Shown one piece after another: positions 36,062 through 47,035 of a stretch of 64,000 nt of DNA (position 1 is the first letter of the stretch; every line of letters starts with the position of its first letter). This DNA is from Helichrysum umbraculigerum (Eukaryota; Streptophyta; Magnoliopsida; Asterales; Asteraceae). Below the pieces are notes generated by a model that did not search any database, was not told the DNA's origin, and saw only the letters and a list, made by a program, of their open reading frames with translations. Location: assembly GCA_949592205.1 (NCBI GenBank), contig CATIUR010000001.1:65676559-65740558 (forward strand), in the 5' to 3' direction. Both the position numbers and the translations under genes were made by a program.

Positions 36062-36063
36062 AT

Positions 36064-38551
36064 ATGGCTAGAGCATTTGACAAGGGTCACAACATTTTGG
36101 TTGATCTGAACCTTGAAGCCAAGCGGGCTGATAGGGTTGCTGATATACTACGATTCCTTGCACGATCACGGATTAGATACGCCATTACGACCAATCCTCC
36201 TATCTCTCAGGCTATACTGAACGATTTCTGGACGGATATAGTATATGACGAATCTGTCAACCCACCAGAGATTCGAGCTCGGTTAGTGGTCAGCCTGTTA
36301 CATTTTCAGATGGAAATCTCCGTGAGATTTTGCAGCTTGGTACAGTAGAACAGGAGAACGGAGATATTGAGTACCCTATGGATTTTATAGAGGGTGCGAT
36401 AGGTCGTATGGGTTATACAGGAGATAGACGTGGACGTCAGTTCCAGAAACCTCTGGTCATTGGTCAGTGGAGGTTTCTTTGGCACGTGATGAATATCGTT
36501 TTTGCAGCGAAGAAGGGTGGTTTTGATGAGTTAAGCCCTGCGATTCTATCGGTGCACTGTCACTGGTTTATAATAAACCATACAGTTTTTGTGATTATAT
36601 TTTTGGTGAGATTGCAAAACAGATTTCGGGGTCTGTTAGATCAAGATTTTTGGTTTACCCGCGATTTTGCATGTTGATTATCCGTGCGCGTCTACCGGAT
36701 TTGGCTATACCAGAACCACATCTAGTGGTTAATACGATTGACCATCGTGGGTATAACGCCATGTTTATGCAGACGGTTAGGAAAGAGGGAGTGGTAAAAC
36801 CGGAAGTTAGGCCACTTTTTGGGTATGTTATTGACCCGAACTACGTTGCACCGCCAAATCATGGGTGGTTAGACGTTGCTCCTGCTGTTGCGGCTGCTCC
36901 TGCTGATGATGATATTTTACCAGAACCTACAGCTGAGGAAGCTCAACCTGAAGATCCACAACGGCTCCTTGAGGATGTCCTTATTCAGGCTGGTCAGGTT
37001 GATCAGCAAGTGAACCAAGAGGTTGCTGCACAGGTTGTGCAAGAGGTTTTGGAGCAGAATGACGATGCGACCAATCCTTTGCTTCAAGACATTGAGAGTT
37101 ATTTAGCACCACCTGAGGTAATCTTTTATTTATGTAATAATATAGATGCTTAGTTAATAGATTGTTTTATTAATCATAGATGCATAATATTATTATATAA
37201 TGATTCTGATATTAGATATTTAGTAAATTGGATATTATTTCTGATTTTAAAATATAAATATCATTAACCGAACAGGAAGCTGAAGCTGAGGCTGCAAACC
37301 CAGAAGTTATATTACTTGAGGGGGAGCAGACACAGCTTGATGGATCAGTTGTTGTACCGACTGAGGTATTATATCTGATTAATCTTAAATATATAGAACT
37401 TGTATGATAGAGCTTACGCTAATCATAAATGTTTAATATATTTAAACTTTAGGATCCTGTTAGATCATCTGGAGGTCGTGATGGTGAGACGGCTTCAGAT
37501 GAAGATTCTGAGAATACACCTTCTCCTCCTCCATCTATCTCTGAAAGGAAGAGAAAAGGTAAGAGTGTTATGGAGGCAGGTACTGAGGAAGTTGAGATTC
37601 CTTTGATGAAGCGTCCGAGAACGCTGACTATTCGAGAAGGTTAGTATTGATAATAAAAGTTAAATAATCTTAACTTGTTGTTTATCAGGAGTTAAACTGA
37701 GACAGTTTATTCTGTATACAGTTGCTCAGGATACACCACAGGTAGAGATGGATGCACCGGTGGTTACTGAACCGATGTCTTTACCGCTTCAGGTATGAGA
37801 TATAAGTTCTATAACTATGAGTGTTATGCAATTAATTAGAGTTTGAGACAGAATAATCTGTAACAATAACTGATTTTAATTGTGTTTAACTTTATAGCAT
37901 GAGGTTGCTGATCTAGTTCGTGGAGCTAATTTTCCGACGAACAAAACAGCTAGATTTGCGACAAGTTTGCTTACGCAGGCTTTGTCTCAACCTCATACAC
38001 CGCTGACCAGAGACTGGCATATTGAGTCTCTTACACCGCCTGGACCAACGACGATACCTGTTACTCCAACGACTGATGCTGAAAGGATTACATCCTTAGA
38101 GTCGAGGGTAAAGGAATTAGAGAAGCTTACTTCTCAGATTCCAGAGCTGGTGTCGAGCAATCTTCTTCTTTCTCAGCAGATACTCAAGCAGAGTGAATCG
38201 TACAATCTGTTGATGAAGACTCATGAGACTTTGCTTGCGGAATTCAATGTACAGAGACTGAAGTTATCTTCTTTGGAGAGTCTGGTCTTGAGATCGCATT
38301 CAGGACAGTCTACTCAAGGGGAGATATTGGTATATCTGGAGTCTTGCAGAGAGGATGAGCTGAAGAGGAAGAGAGACTCTGACAAGGACGATGATCCCAA
38401 TGCACCGAGTGGTGAGCAGACCGGTCCTTCAAAGACTGGTGAGCAAGCTACAACTCAGGGGGAGTCTGGTGCTGGTGCTAGTGGTTCTGGAGTGGATACA
38501 AGTGCAGATAAGACTGTACCGGGTGATACTGAAGCTGGTAAGATAGCTTAG
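36064..38551 (+). pseudogene. ORF3: five-exon gene downstream of pol, plant-transposon-protein-like N-terminus and coiled-coil C-terminus
   Basis: Exons 36064-37117, 37276-37365, 37453-37639, 37722-37792 and 37898-38551, all GT..AG. The phases (0, 0, 1, 0) join perfectly into one frame ending TAG at 38551. Exon 1 holds two apparent one-base frameshifts, near 36281 and near 36555, so this copy is broken. The N-terminal part (RYAITTNPPISQAILNDFW; GDRRGRQFQKPL; RFCMLIIRARLPDL) resembles the 'putative plant transposon protein' family reported next to Asteraceae Copia elements (from memory, unverified). The middle is acidic, Pro-rich and contains KRPR and RKRKGKS basic patches. Exon 5 has a heptad-like coiled coil (ITSLESRVKELEKL) and a Ser/Gly-rich tail. 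No signal peptide or membrane segment is seen, so envelope function is not supported. Confidence 0.8.
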
Positions 38552-39207
38552 TATTATCATAGTACTGTAATATTTGTAATAGTTTGTAGTGAACAAATGT
38601 AAACTTAATTTATTGTGTAAATATATTCGGCTTAGGGTTATTATTATTTTAAGTAAAATATATTTGATGTAATTTAAGTTTATATAATCATGTTAAGATA
38701 AAATAGTATTCGAAAGACTTCCGACTCATTGAGTAGTCGAGCGGCGTGTTCCGATTAATTTCGGCGGTCAAAATTTATAATAACATATGCATTTTAGATT
38801 TGATTATGGACTTAAGACCGTAAGGTATATAAGTAATTAACAAGTTAAAAAAAAATGTATTTGTATTAACTAGACAAATGATATATAATTTAAAGGTTAA
38901 ATTGATAATGAAGGAGATCAATTAACGCTTGGAAATTATATAAGGTAATTAATAGTAAATTTAAATGTTTGGTGATTATTCACAATGCATTAGAATTTAA
39001 AGTTAATTAATATTTGTTAAGTAGACTTAAGAGATTTTGGATTGATTCAGGGTAATCAATAAAAGATTTTATAAGTTATATGTAAATTGCGTTTATATGT
39101 TAGGTTAAAATATACAAAAGAATTAATAAAGAAATTCTTAGATTGGTTCAGGGAAATCAATGAAGAATTTGAATTATTAATATATTTGTATTTACATTTT
39201 TCTCTAG
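38552..39207 (+). other. AT-rich spacer between ORF3 and ORF4
   Basis: No ORF. It holds a local duplication (GATTGATTCAGGGTAATCAAT near 39041 and GATTGGTTCAGGGAAATCAAT near 39139). It ends in a pyrimidine-rich tract and TTTTTCTCTAG, a good 3' splice site at 39207, three bases before the ORF4 ATG. Confidence 0.6.
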
Positions 39208-39209
39208 GA

Positions 39210-40256
39210 ATGGAAATGCTTAATCTATCAGATTCGGAAGATGACATTTTGGATGAGATAGATGAAGAGATTGATTATGATATTGAAGAAGGAGAGTTCA
39301 AACTTCCTGAAGACTGGACTGCAGTATTTGAATCTGTGATAGATGAAGGTGTTGATCTGGATGCAAATATAGATGAACATGTTGTGAATCCATCCACGAC
39401 TGAATTTGTTTTTGTAAATGAACAAGGAGAATCAGTTATTGATTTAGAAGCTTTTGAGAATGCTTCTGAAGATTCGGATACTGAAGTTGAAGAAATAGAG
39501 GACAAATACAAACATTTGGTTGGTAATCCAATGTTTATCCAAGGAATGCTTAAGAAGAAAAAGGAAAATAAGCCACGCATTTTGAAAGAAGTTGATATTA
39601 CTGGAAAGCGTGTACTTAAAACTGGCATTATTGGATGGTATTATGACTCTGACCTGAAGCTCTTCGCGATCAAAAGGTTTGACGGGGTTCAATATTTTGA
39701 GAAGAAGCTTGCAGTGTTTAGTTTATTGCCTCGATATGAGATTCGAGACTTGGCTAGATTAGATGTGATCAATTCAAGTGATGATGACTATGCTAAGTAT
39801 GTTGAGCGTATCATTAGGACTGAAGGATTATCTATGAAGTTTTCGAAGATTAAGCCAAGGAAAGGTAAAACGATAAAGCTGAACGAACTCAGTCAGAGAA
39901 CTGGAAGAAGAAGAAGAAAGAAGGTTTATCCAGCGGTCAACTGTATTAAGCAAATACCTATGAAGACTATGCCTCAGAATATTTTGGGAAAATTGAAATA
40001 TTGGGGGGTAGATGCTGGAACAGGAGAAGCCTTTATGATTGAAGCTGATGATGATTATCCTGATGGTGAAAAAGAGATTCTTCGTGTATATGATCACAGA
40101 CATCTGATGAACTTATCAAAGGAAGATCTGATTATGTTATACAAGAACAAGATCAAATCTACTATTGGTTGGGGTGATTTAGCACGAGATTATCACAGGA
40201 TGGTTAAAACATGCATCAAGCTTAAAATTTTTGCAGGAAGTAAGATTTACAAATAA
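39210..40256 (+). CDS. ORF4: acidic protein of unknown function at the 3' end of the Copia element
   Basis: Intact frame of 348 residues from ATG 39210. The frame stays open upstream to 39087, but the splice acceptor at 39207 favours the start used here. Residues 1-110 are very acidic (SDSEDDILDEIDEEIDYDIEEGE). The rest is basic/mixed with TGIIGWYYDSDLKLFAIKRFDG, a basic patch TGRRRRKKVYP, WGVDAGTGEAFMIEAD, and YDHRHLMNLSKEDLIMLYKN near the end. I do not recognise a named domain. It is the only reading frame of this element left undamaged and lies just before the polypurine tract (40300). The acidic head and basic core could suit nucleic-acid or histone binding, but that is speculation. Confidence 0.75.
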   Translation: MEMLNLSDSEDDILDEIDEEIDYDIEEGEFKLPEDWTAVFESVIDEGVDLDANIDEHVVNPSTTEFVFVNEQGESVIDLEAFENASEDSDTEVEEIEDKYKHLVGNPMFIQGMLKKKKENKPRILKEVDITGKRVLKTGIIGWYYDSDLKLFAIKRFDGVQYFEKKLAVFSLLPRYEIRDLARLDVINSSDDDYAKYVERIIRTEGLSMKFSKIKPRKGKTIKLNELSQRTGRRRRKKVYPAVNCIKQIPMKTMPQNILGKLKYWGVDAGTGEAFMIEADDDYPDGEKEILRVYDHRHLMNLSKEDLIMLYKNKIKSTIGWGDLARDYHRMVKTCIKLKIFAGSKIYK

Positions 40257-40299
40257 AGACCAAAGACAGCGTGAAGATAAAGACGCTAGAGCTATTGTC

Positions 40300-40308
40300 A
40301 AGGGGGAG
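40300..40308 (+). other. Polypurine tract of the Sirevirus-like element
   Basis: AAGGGGGAG followed by TC and the LTR start TGTTGG at 40311. This is the plus-strand priming site. Confidence 0.9.
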
Positions 40309-40310
40309 TC

Positions 40311-40894
40311 TGTTGGAACATAGATTGTGACAACAGATCTAGCTTGAAATAGGACTGGTGTAATTATTATTACGTTTGTATATTGGTTTAGATTTGTAAA
40401 TAAATATTTGTTTTGTTAGTAATATTCGTTAAACATATTATTGTGCTAAGTTAGACGAATGTTTAAAGACGAAATAAATAATAGACGTTTAATGCGAGGC
40501 GAGTCGAGATCTCAGGTCGCAGCGAGTTGAGCTGTGAGATGAGATCTGAACTCGCGAGGCATTAGTCTGGCGAGCCGAGTCCTTTACTGGGCTTGGGCTG
40601 CGAGTTGGACCGAACTCGTAGGCCCATGCGAGCCGAGCCGAGACCAGACTATATAATGTTTTTCATACGGTGAAAAACATAACTTTTGGCATTCTTTCTG
40701 ATCGGCGAATTCACAAAACCCAGAGAAAAACAAACCTAACGGCTAGGCTTTGACGGTTAATCGTTTAAAGCTAAGTATTAGTATACGCAATTACGAACGT
40801 ACTCGTTGTTAGTAAGATAACACCGTATTGAGGATTTCCGCACCTTAATACTACAGATAACGAAGTTATCGATCCTAAAACTAGGGGACTTACA
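40311..40894 (+). repeat. 3' LTR of the Sirevirus-like element
   Basis: 584 bp, TG...CA. It contains the GCGAG motif array (40497-40640) and a TATA box (TATATAATG, 40650-40658). Its last 327 bp match the 5' LTR remnant without indels. Confidence 0.92.
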
Positions 40895-40953
40895 CCAACA
40901 GACAGGGACTGATGCCTATGGATAAAGAAACTTCGAGAATAATGGAAAGAAGG
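40895..40953 (+). mobile_element. 59-bp fragment of an Athila-like internal region
   Basis: The fragment GATGCCTATGGATAAAGAA...GAGAATAATGGAAAGA matches 55318-55368 inside element 2 at about 80 percent by eye. It is the target into which the Copia element inserted and lies directly against the LTR of element 2. Confidence 0.7.
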
Positions 40954-41334
40954 TGATTGGACGTAAAAAGTCACGTTTTTGCGTACATAATTCTCACCTT
41001 TCTGCCCCAAAATGGATGAAAATATTCAATATCAATACTTTTTCACCATAATTCATTACTAAGGCTAAAACTAAGGCGTTGCTTCAAAAATCAAGTAAAA
41101 TGGCTAAATAACGTACAAAATAGAGCATAAACGATATGGTCACGTTCTACAAGCACTTTTTAAGCATATTACCTCAAAATTATTCTTTGATTATCTAATT
41201 ATGATCTTCAGGTAAATACGAACGCGTAGATATAAAGAACGCTGAAAACGGACCAAGGATGAAGAAGTTATGGCCAAACGAATTACGATCCAGCACGTAA
41301 GACTTACGATCCAATGCACAAGACAACAACCAGG

Positions 41335-41505
41335 GCTACACCACCCCATAGGGGCCGTATACCCCCCTTAGGGGCCGTATACCCCCTTACAGGGCCGTAT
41401 ACCCCCCTATGGTGCCGGATTTGCCCCGTTTGCTACCGAATACGCCCTATTTGCTACCGAATACGCCCTTTTTGGTGTCGAATATGCCCCTTTTGGTGTC
41501 GAATT
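41335..41505. repeat. GGGCCGTATACCCCC array in 5' LTR of element 2
   Basis: Three units of GGGCCGTATACCCCC, then three degenerate (A/G)AATACGCCC(C/T)TTTT units. The 3' LTR (58313-58500) has two extra GGGGTGGTATACCCCC-type units. A TATA box follows (41580 and 58583). Confidence 0.88.
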
Positions 41506-41579
41506 TAATAGCTCAAGGGTGTATTTCAGTGTTAAATTGGGAGCGAGGGTGTTGAGTGTAAATTTGTAATTTGTAAGCC

Positions 41580-41588
41580 TATAAATAG
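41580..41588 (+). promoter_or_regulatory. TATA box, 5' LTR of element 2
   Basis: TATAAATAG downstream of the GTATAC array. The matching 3' LTR box is at 58583-58591. Confidence 0.7.
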
Positions 41589-43462
41589 ATGCCTTCACCT
41601 CCTCATTTCTTATCCCATCCCTCACAAAACAATTCACTCCCACTTTCACATTTCTCTTGTATTTTCATTTCTTAGTTAGTTTCTCTCTCTAACACTTCTC
41701 TAAGGAGTTAGAGGAGAAATAATGGGTAGCTAGTAGATTAGAGTAGAGATTAGCTTTTGTAATCAAGTAGTATTGGTGTTCAAGCTTTTATTCAAGGATT
41801 GCAAGTTCTTTTCTCTTGTTACGCTGCTCTATTATCTGGTGATATCTATTCTCTCATACTGTTATTATGTCTGATTTATCTATGCATGATATTATGGTAT
41901 GTGCTTTATTTATTGCCATGTTTATTGAGTAGTGTAATATTGTGATTGTTGAAATGTAAATATTTAGGAGTAGGGATGATGTTAAATTAATCTTTAATCA
42001 AATATGTGATTGGAAATTGCTTTGTTATGTATCCGGTTAAATTTCTCAAGCTGTAGATCTAAACCACCCATTTCAACCTTTCCAAGCTTTCACGTGACTA
42101 TTGCCCTTAGGACAGGACTTAGCTAACCCTAATACTACGTAAGCATAGTTATCTGTGTTTTTGTATGAAGCTGTGGACATGCCATAAAACCGCCCAATAC
42201 TTAGTATAGCGCTGGAAACACCTTTGGTGGAGTACAAATGTGTGGAAGCTACGGACCGGTCGTAGGCATATGACACCGTGGATACCTGGAAGTTACCCTT
42301 CCTGAACATGGTCTAGTATATATTAAAGTTGTGGAACTGCTGAAAAATGTAGTATACACCGTGAAACGAACCTAGGGATGAACGTTTGATCGCAAAGGAG
42401 GGTCTACCCCTTGACAGAAGTATTTGTGCTCCTCAACTAAGTTTAAGGGATCTTGAAAAGAAAGCGAACATTCAGCTGTAGTGTAAGATGCTTAAACCCC
42501 TTGATCCAACATAACTGATAGTTTAACATACATTAGCAAGCAATTAGTACAAACCTTAATAAAATCAATTAGAACTAGGTGTTAAGAACGGTCAGAAATT
42601 AAATATAGGTCTGTTACCTTATTCATGCACCCAGGGTTAATCCCAAGAAGGGCCACTTGTCCTCATCGGACAGTGTTGGGGGTTGAGTAGCCTGATCTGA
42701 TCAGAATCATGATAGCCTAGTACTCAGTGACATACGACTTAGGGTTTCCGCTTTAAATCGTAGGGTGCTAGTGTTTACACCGAACCTCTGTTGATTATAT
42801 TTAAGGCAAGTCTCCAATCACCTTTTATAATGATCATCATCCCAAAACCTGAAGATTGAAACTTCAGCAGTCACAACTCTATCTATCTGCTTACCCTATC
42901 CGTAGTTTAGTATTTATTTTCCTGCACTTTAGTTAAATAAATAAAAACCCAAAAACAATTACCTATCAATCTATCAAAACCCTAGCTGAATTACTAAGTT
43001 ATCAGAACTAGCTCTGTTTCAATTCTTCCATCGTGAGGAACGACCCTGGATCATCCTTATCACATACTAGTATCGGGTATTCGTACCTAATAATAGTAAG
43101 TAGTTCGGAAGGTTTTGGCTACCCCCGACTATTATAAATTTAAAACCACCCACTCAATCGTGTGCCCCGACGGAAAGTCCGCAACGACAGGAAGCGATTC
43201 CTGAACCGACCGCTAGGGCGCAATCAGGTTTTTGGCGCCGCTGCCGGGGACGGTAGTACGATTCGGAGCCTGTTTAGATATATTAGTTTTTAAGCGATCC
43301 TTTTTGACTTGTATTCACCGTCCTTGTCAGAAGTTACTTTCTGCCCGTAGATTAGCGTAGTTAGATTAAATTAGCATAGCTTAGAATAACTTCCCTCCAT
43401 ACTGCAACTTTAATTTAAAAAAAAAACATTTTTCTTGTGCTGTCTTTACTGATAACTTTGCA

Positions 43463-44577
43463 ATGGCAACTCAACAACAACTAAAAGATCAAATTGATAG
43501 TCTTTTTAAGATAATCCAAGATAGATATAGGAGTGATGCCAACTTAGAAAATGAATGGCAAAGGTGTAGTATGAATTATTCGGATAACATAGGGAACTTA
43601 GATCCTCAATTACAATATCAGTATAACCCTTATGCTTTCCAACAACATCAATATCAGCCTCACTATCCTGAACCATTCATAGTCTACTCACAACCATCTT
43701 ACCCTGTATACGAACCACAACCATACCAAAGTTCTAACTTGAGAGAAATGTCCATGGCTTTTCCTAACAGTAATGCTACTTTCTCATCCTATTTCACCCC
43801 ACTTGAACAAAAACAAATGGACAACATGCTTAGAAGATGTACTGATAAGCTGTCGGAAATGGAATTACTAGTCCAAGCAAGTAGTAAGGGAATTAGGGAT
43901 CAAGTTACAACTAACTATAAACTACAGGAAGATGAGAGGCATTCACACACCATACCTACATCTCATGAGCCTGGTTGCAAAAATCCTAATCCTATTCAAT
44001 CTTCTAAACCCTCACTTCCACCCATTAATAACCAATCTACGTCCGAGACCAACGAGGAGTTCATTCTAGAGGAACTTTCGGAACCACTGCAACTCGAATC
44101 TACTGGCTAGGGTGACGAGTATGATGAGGTAGACGAGGAGATAGAAATGGAGAACCCGGAGGAGGATGTTTACATAGAAGACTCAGCTTCAGAAGGACCG
44201 AAGGAATGCACGCCAACTCTCAGTAGTGATCTCATCCCAATTCAAACTGACGTGGTTAATGCTATCCCACAACCAGTTATGGTTGATCATATCCCACATA
44301 TCTTTCTCGATGAATCACCCATTGATCTAGTTGAACCTGCTACCTTAGACCAGCCAGTTGCCCAAGTAGTTGATGATAATGTTGCTACAAGATTGGAGAC
44401 TTCAACGGATACTGTCCCACCTCCATGCCCAAAGTACAACATTATCACCGACTCAAAGACCATAGGAAGTAGGGTGGGTTCTGCATCATGGTTGCCTTAC
44501 AAACCATCTCTCCACCATATATTGATGTATACGTCATGGACTGATGAGGACACCTTTGATCAACCCATTCGGCCCAT
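43463..44577 (+). pseudogene. Gag-like ORF of element 2, interrupted by TAG and by a retrotransposon
   Basis: It starts MATQQQLKDQIDSL, about 230 bp after the primer site, and is rich in Gln, Tyr and Pro (QYQYNPYAFQQHQYQ). TAG at 44108-44110 is followed by the same frame, which stays open (acidic DEYDEVDEEIEME) to the insertion at 44578. After the insertion the frame resumes at 54398 (LEEVIKVEKFIIPPERQ) and ends at TGA about 54538. No retroviral gag core or knuckle is obvious. I take it as an Athila-type gag/N-terminal protein from position only. Confidence 0.75.
44573..44577 (+). other. Target-site duplication CCCAT (left copy)
   Basis: CCCAT directly precedes the LTR start TGATATCGCG at 44578. 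The same five bases follow the 3' LTR end at 54393-54397. Confidence 0.95.
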
Positions 44578-46983
44578 TGATATCGCGTAAAAAGTCACGT
44601 TTTTATTACCGATATCTCTCTCATTCTGGAACGATTCTTGGCATATTAATTCAAAAACATTACAAATCACTAACATTATGCCAAGATGGTTAAAACAAGG
44701 TTGCACGAGAAAAATCAAGCAAAACGGATGTAAAACGAAGATTCCACACACGTTTGAAGATTCGAGGCATAAAAACGAGATTTCAAGACTAAGGTGCCCT
44801 CCACCAACATCCATTATTTCCAAGATGTTCGTTTTTAAAATTCAAATCCAACAGAAGAAGAATCAATCAAAACGGGTGAAAAATGAAGATTTCTCGCCCG
44901 CCGGAAGATCCAAATGATCCGAACGCAATATCTAGAGCTAGGGACCTCATCTCAGGGCCTATCCTATGTCAAAATCTTCGTTTTTAAATTACGAATCCAA
45001 CAAAAAAAGAATCAACTCAAACGGGCATATAACGAAGAAAACACGCACGAATCAAGAAATGAAGCAACAAACGACGCAACGGGGCGGGGGTGGGCCCACC
45101 GCTGCCGGCCACCAGCCGCCGCCGGCCACCTGCCAGCCGCCGCCGGCCACCTGTGTCCAGCCCCGGTTTCCGTTTTTGGTAGCTTTTGGTACCTGGTGCG
45201 CCTACTTTTCGTGTTGTACGGTACCCGGTGCGCCTACTTTTTGCGTTGTACGGTACCCGGTGCACCCTTTTGGCTACCTTTTGCTAACATGCACCACTTG
45301 GTGCTAATGTGAGCCAAAGCTCACCTATAAATAGGTTGCTTAGGTTCATTTGTAAGACACACTATTCCTACCTTGGAATTACACACATTAAGCACATTTC
45401 TCTCTTTCTTTCTCTAAAATTCTTTCTCTAGCACTACTCTTAGGAGTTAGAGGATAATTATTCTTGTAGTTAGTTCCTCTCTCTAGTTTCTCTCTCTAGC
45501 ACTACTCTTAGGAGTTAGAGGAGAATTAGAGAGATATAAGTTAGCGGTTAGAGCTAGAGGAGCTTGTTTAAAATAGAACGAAAGCAAGAAACGCATTGTA
45601 ATCTTCGGTGTATGCTCGGAATTGTGTCGATTATTTCAAGTCTACTTTCTCTCTCATTTAATCCTGGTTCTTTCTATCCTTATCTATCTTAATTAATTAC
45701 GTTTATATTGATTATGCTAGATTTAGTCATTGCCATGATTAAAGAGTAGTATACTTGTTGTGTTTGCTTGTGATGTAGTTAGTTAATTATGGGATGATTG
45801 ATAACTAAATGTTTAAGGTCGGTAGTATTACTTTGATCATCTTATTGCATGTTCTTGTTTGATTGTTGCCTTAGGGTTATCATAGTAGTAAAATATAACC
45901 GGCCTTAACTATCGTAAAGTAATATGACGGCCCCTATTCGACTGTTATACAGTATAGCGTTGGAAACAATTTAGGTGTAGTACAAACACGTGGAAGCTGT
46001 GTAACGACCGAAGGTAGTTATATTACAAACTAATTTATAAATTGAGAAACCTAGTTTAATTAACCTTTCTTAAAAGACTTTTAAACTTCAAGTTAATCTA
46101 TCGCCTTTCCACCAATAAACGTGATTACAACACCTTTTTACGACGTCCAATTAAAAGGTAGTCAGTCATTTGTGTCAATACAATTTGTCAAAGGTATGAA
46201 ACTATGGAACCGCAAGGCTACATGGGGAATTATCATAGGACAAGACATGGCCAAGGTTTAAAGCGGCGGAACCACTTAAAGTGAGGAACGCTGTGGATAA
46301 TTAGGGGATTTATTGGGTAGTCTTAAGCAAGGGCTGGTTTAAAGTCATAAATGAACTGTTTACATATACAAATCTGTTAGGATGACGAGGAATCGTTATA
46401 TGATTCAGTTATGTCTAGTACCTTAAGATTTCGTTCCCGTTCATATGAAAGTATCATTAAACCATATTAAGATTTTGCTTATTATTCTAAATACTTTGTA
46501 TTGTTATCATAACTTAGCTCCCGGTGTGACATGCTAATGAGATTTTAATTAGTAGGGAATCTAGTGTTTACATGCAAGTATTCAAGAGTTACAATTAACA
46601 AACATCTTTCAAAACAGTTTCTCCAAACATCATCCCATAACTTAATTAACGAAATCTCAGTAAACACTATCTTTATTTATCTGCTTTAGCTTTTACTTTT
46701 ATTTCGCTTTTATTTATTTGCTTGCCTAAGTTAGTTAATATAAAAACCAAAACCCCCACTATTTTATAAACCCTTCACTAGTTTGAAAGCCCTCATCTGC
46801 TACGCCTTAGTTTCAATTCAGTCGGTTTGAAGAACGACTCTAGGTCATACCTACCACTTGCTCACCCTTAGGATTAGCATAGTTAGGGAAAACTTAGGCC
46901 CCGCAATTACAAATTTAAAAACAACCCACTGCTGGTGCCCGGTTAGTAATCGTTAACGACACCGACCTGATCGGGCGCCAACA
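44578..46983 (+). repeat. 5' LTR of element 3
   Basis: 2406 bp. It contains the GC-rich array (45080-45160), GGTACCCGGTGCGCC repeats (45185-45270), a TATA box TATAAATAG at 45326-45334, and a pyrimidine-rich leader with two copies of CTAGCACTACTCTTAGGAG. Confidence 0.95.
45080..45270. repeat. CCGCCGGCCACC and GGTACCCGGTGCGCC arrays before the TATA box
   Basis: The first part repeats GCCGCCGGCCACC. The second has three units of GGTACC(T/C)GGTGCGCC with CTTTTTG/CGTTGTAC between. In the 3' LTR (52500-52672) the second part is conserved but the first is rearranged and of different composition. Confidence 0.88.
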
Positions 46984-47035
46984 AGTTTTTGGCGCCGCTG
47001 ACGGGGAACCAATTGTACGATCCTTAGGCGTCAAT

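Larger units (their letters stand above)
27986..40894 (+). mobile_element. Sirevirus-like Copia element with gag, pol, spliced ORF3 and ORF4
   Basis: The 3' LTR is 40311-40894 (584 bp, TGTTGGAACA...GACTTACA). The 5' LTR keeps only its last 327 bp (27986-28312), with about four single-base differences from the 3' copy, all transitions, and no indels. Primer site TGGTATCAGAGC is at 28315-28326 and polypurine tract AAGGGGGAG at 40300-40308. The order gag-protease-integrase-RT-RNase H defines Copia, and the extra downstream coding region fits the Sirevirus lineage. gag/pol carry three in-frame stops and one frameshift, and ORF3 two frameshifts, so this copy is not autonomous. The right flank (40895-40953) resembles the internal region of element 2 near 55316. 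Confidence 0.9.

Noticed and set aside
36064..38551. ORF3 as a viral-type envelope gene
   Set aside because: No signal peptide, membrane anchor or glycoprotein features are visible. Position after pol alone does not justify the call.
44914..45312. Pro/Ala-rich 113-132 codon frames in the LTR of element 3
   Set aside because: They cover the GC-rich array and promoter of the LTR and recur, altered, in the other LTR.
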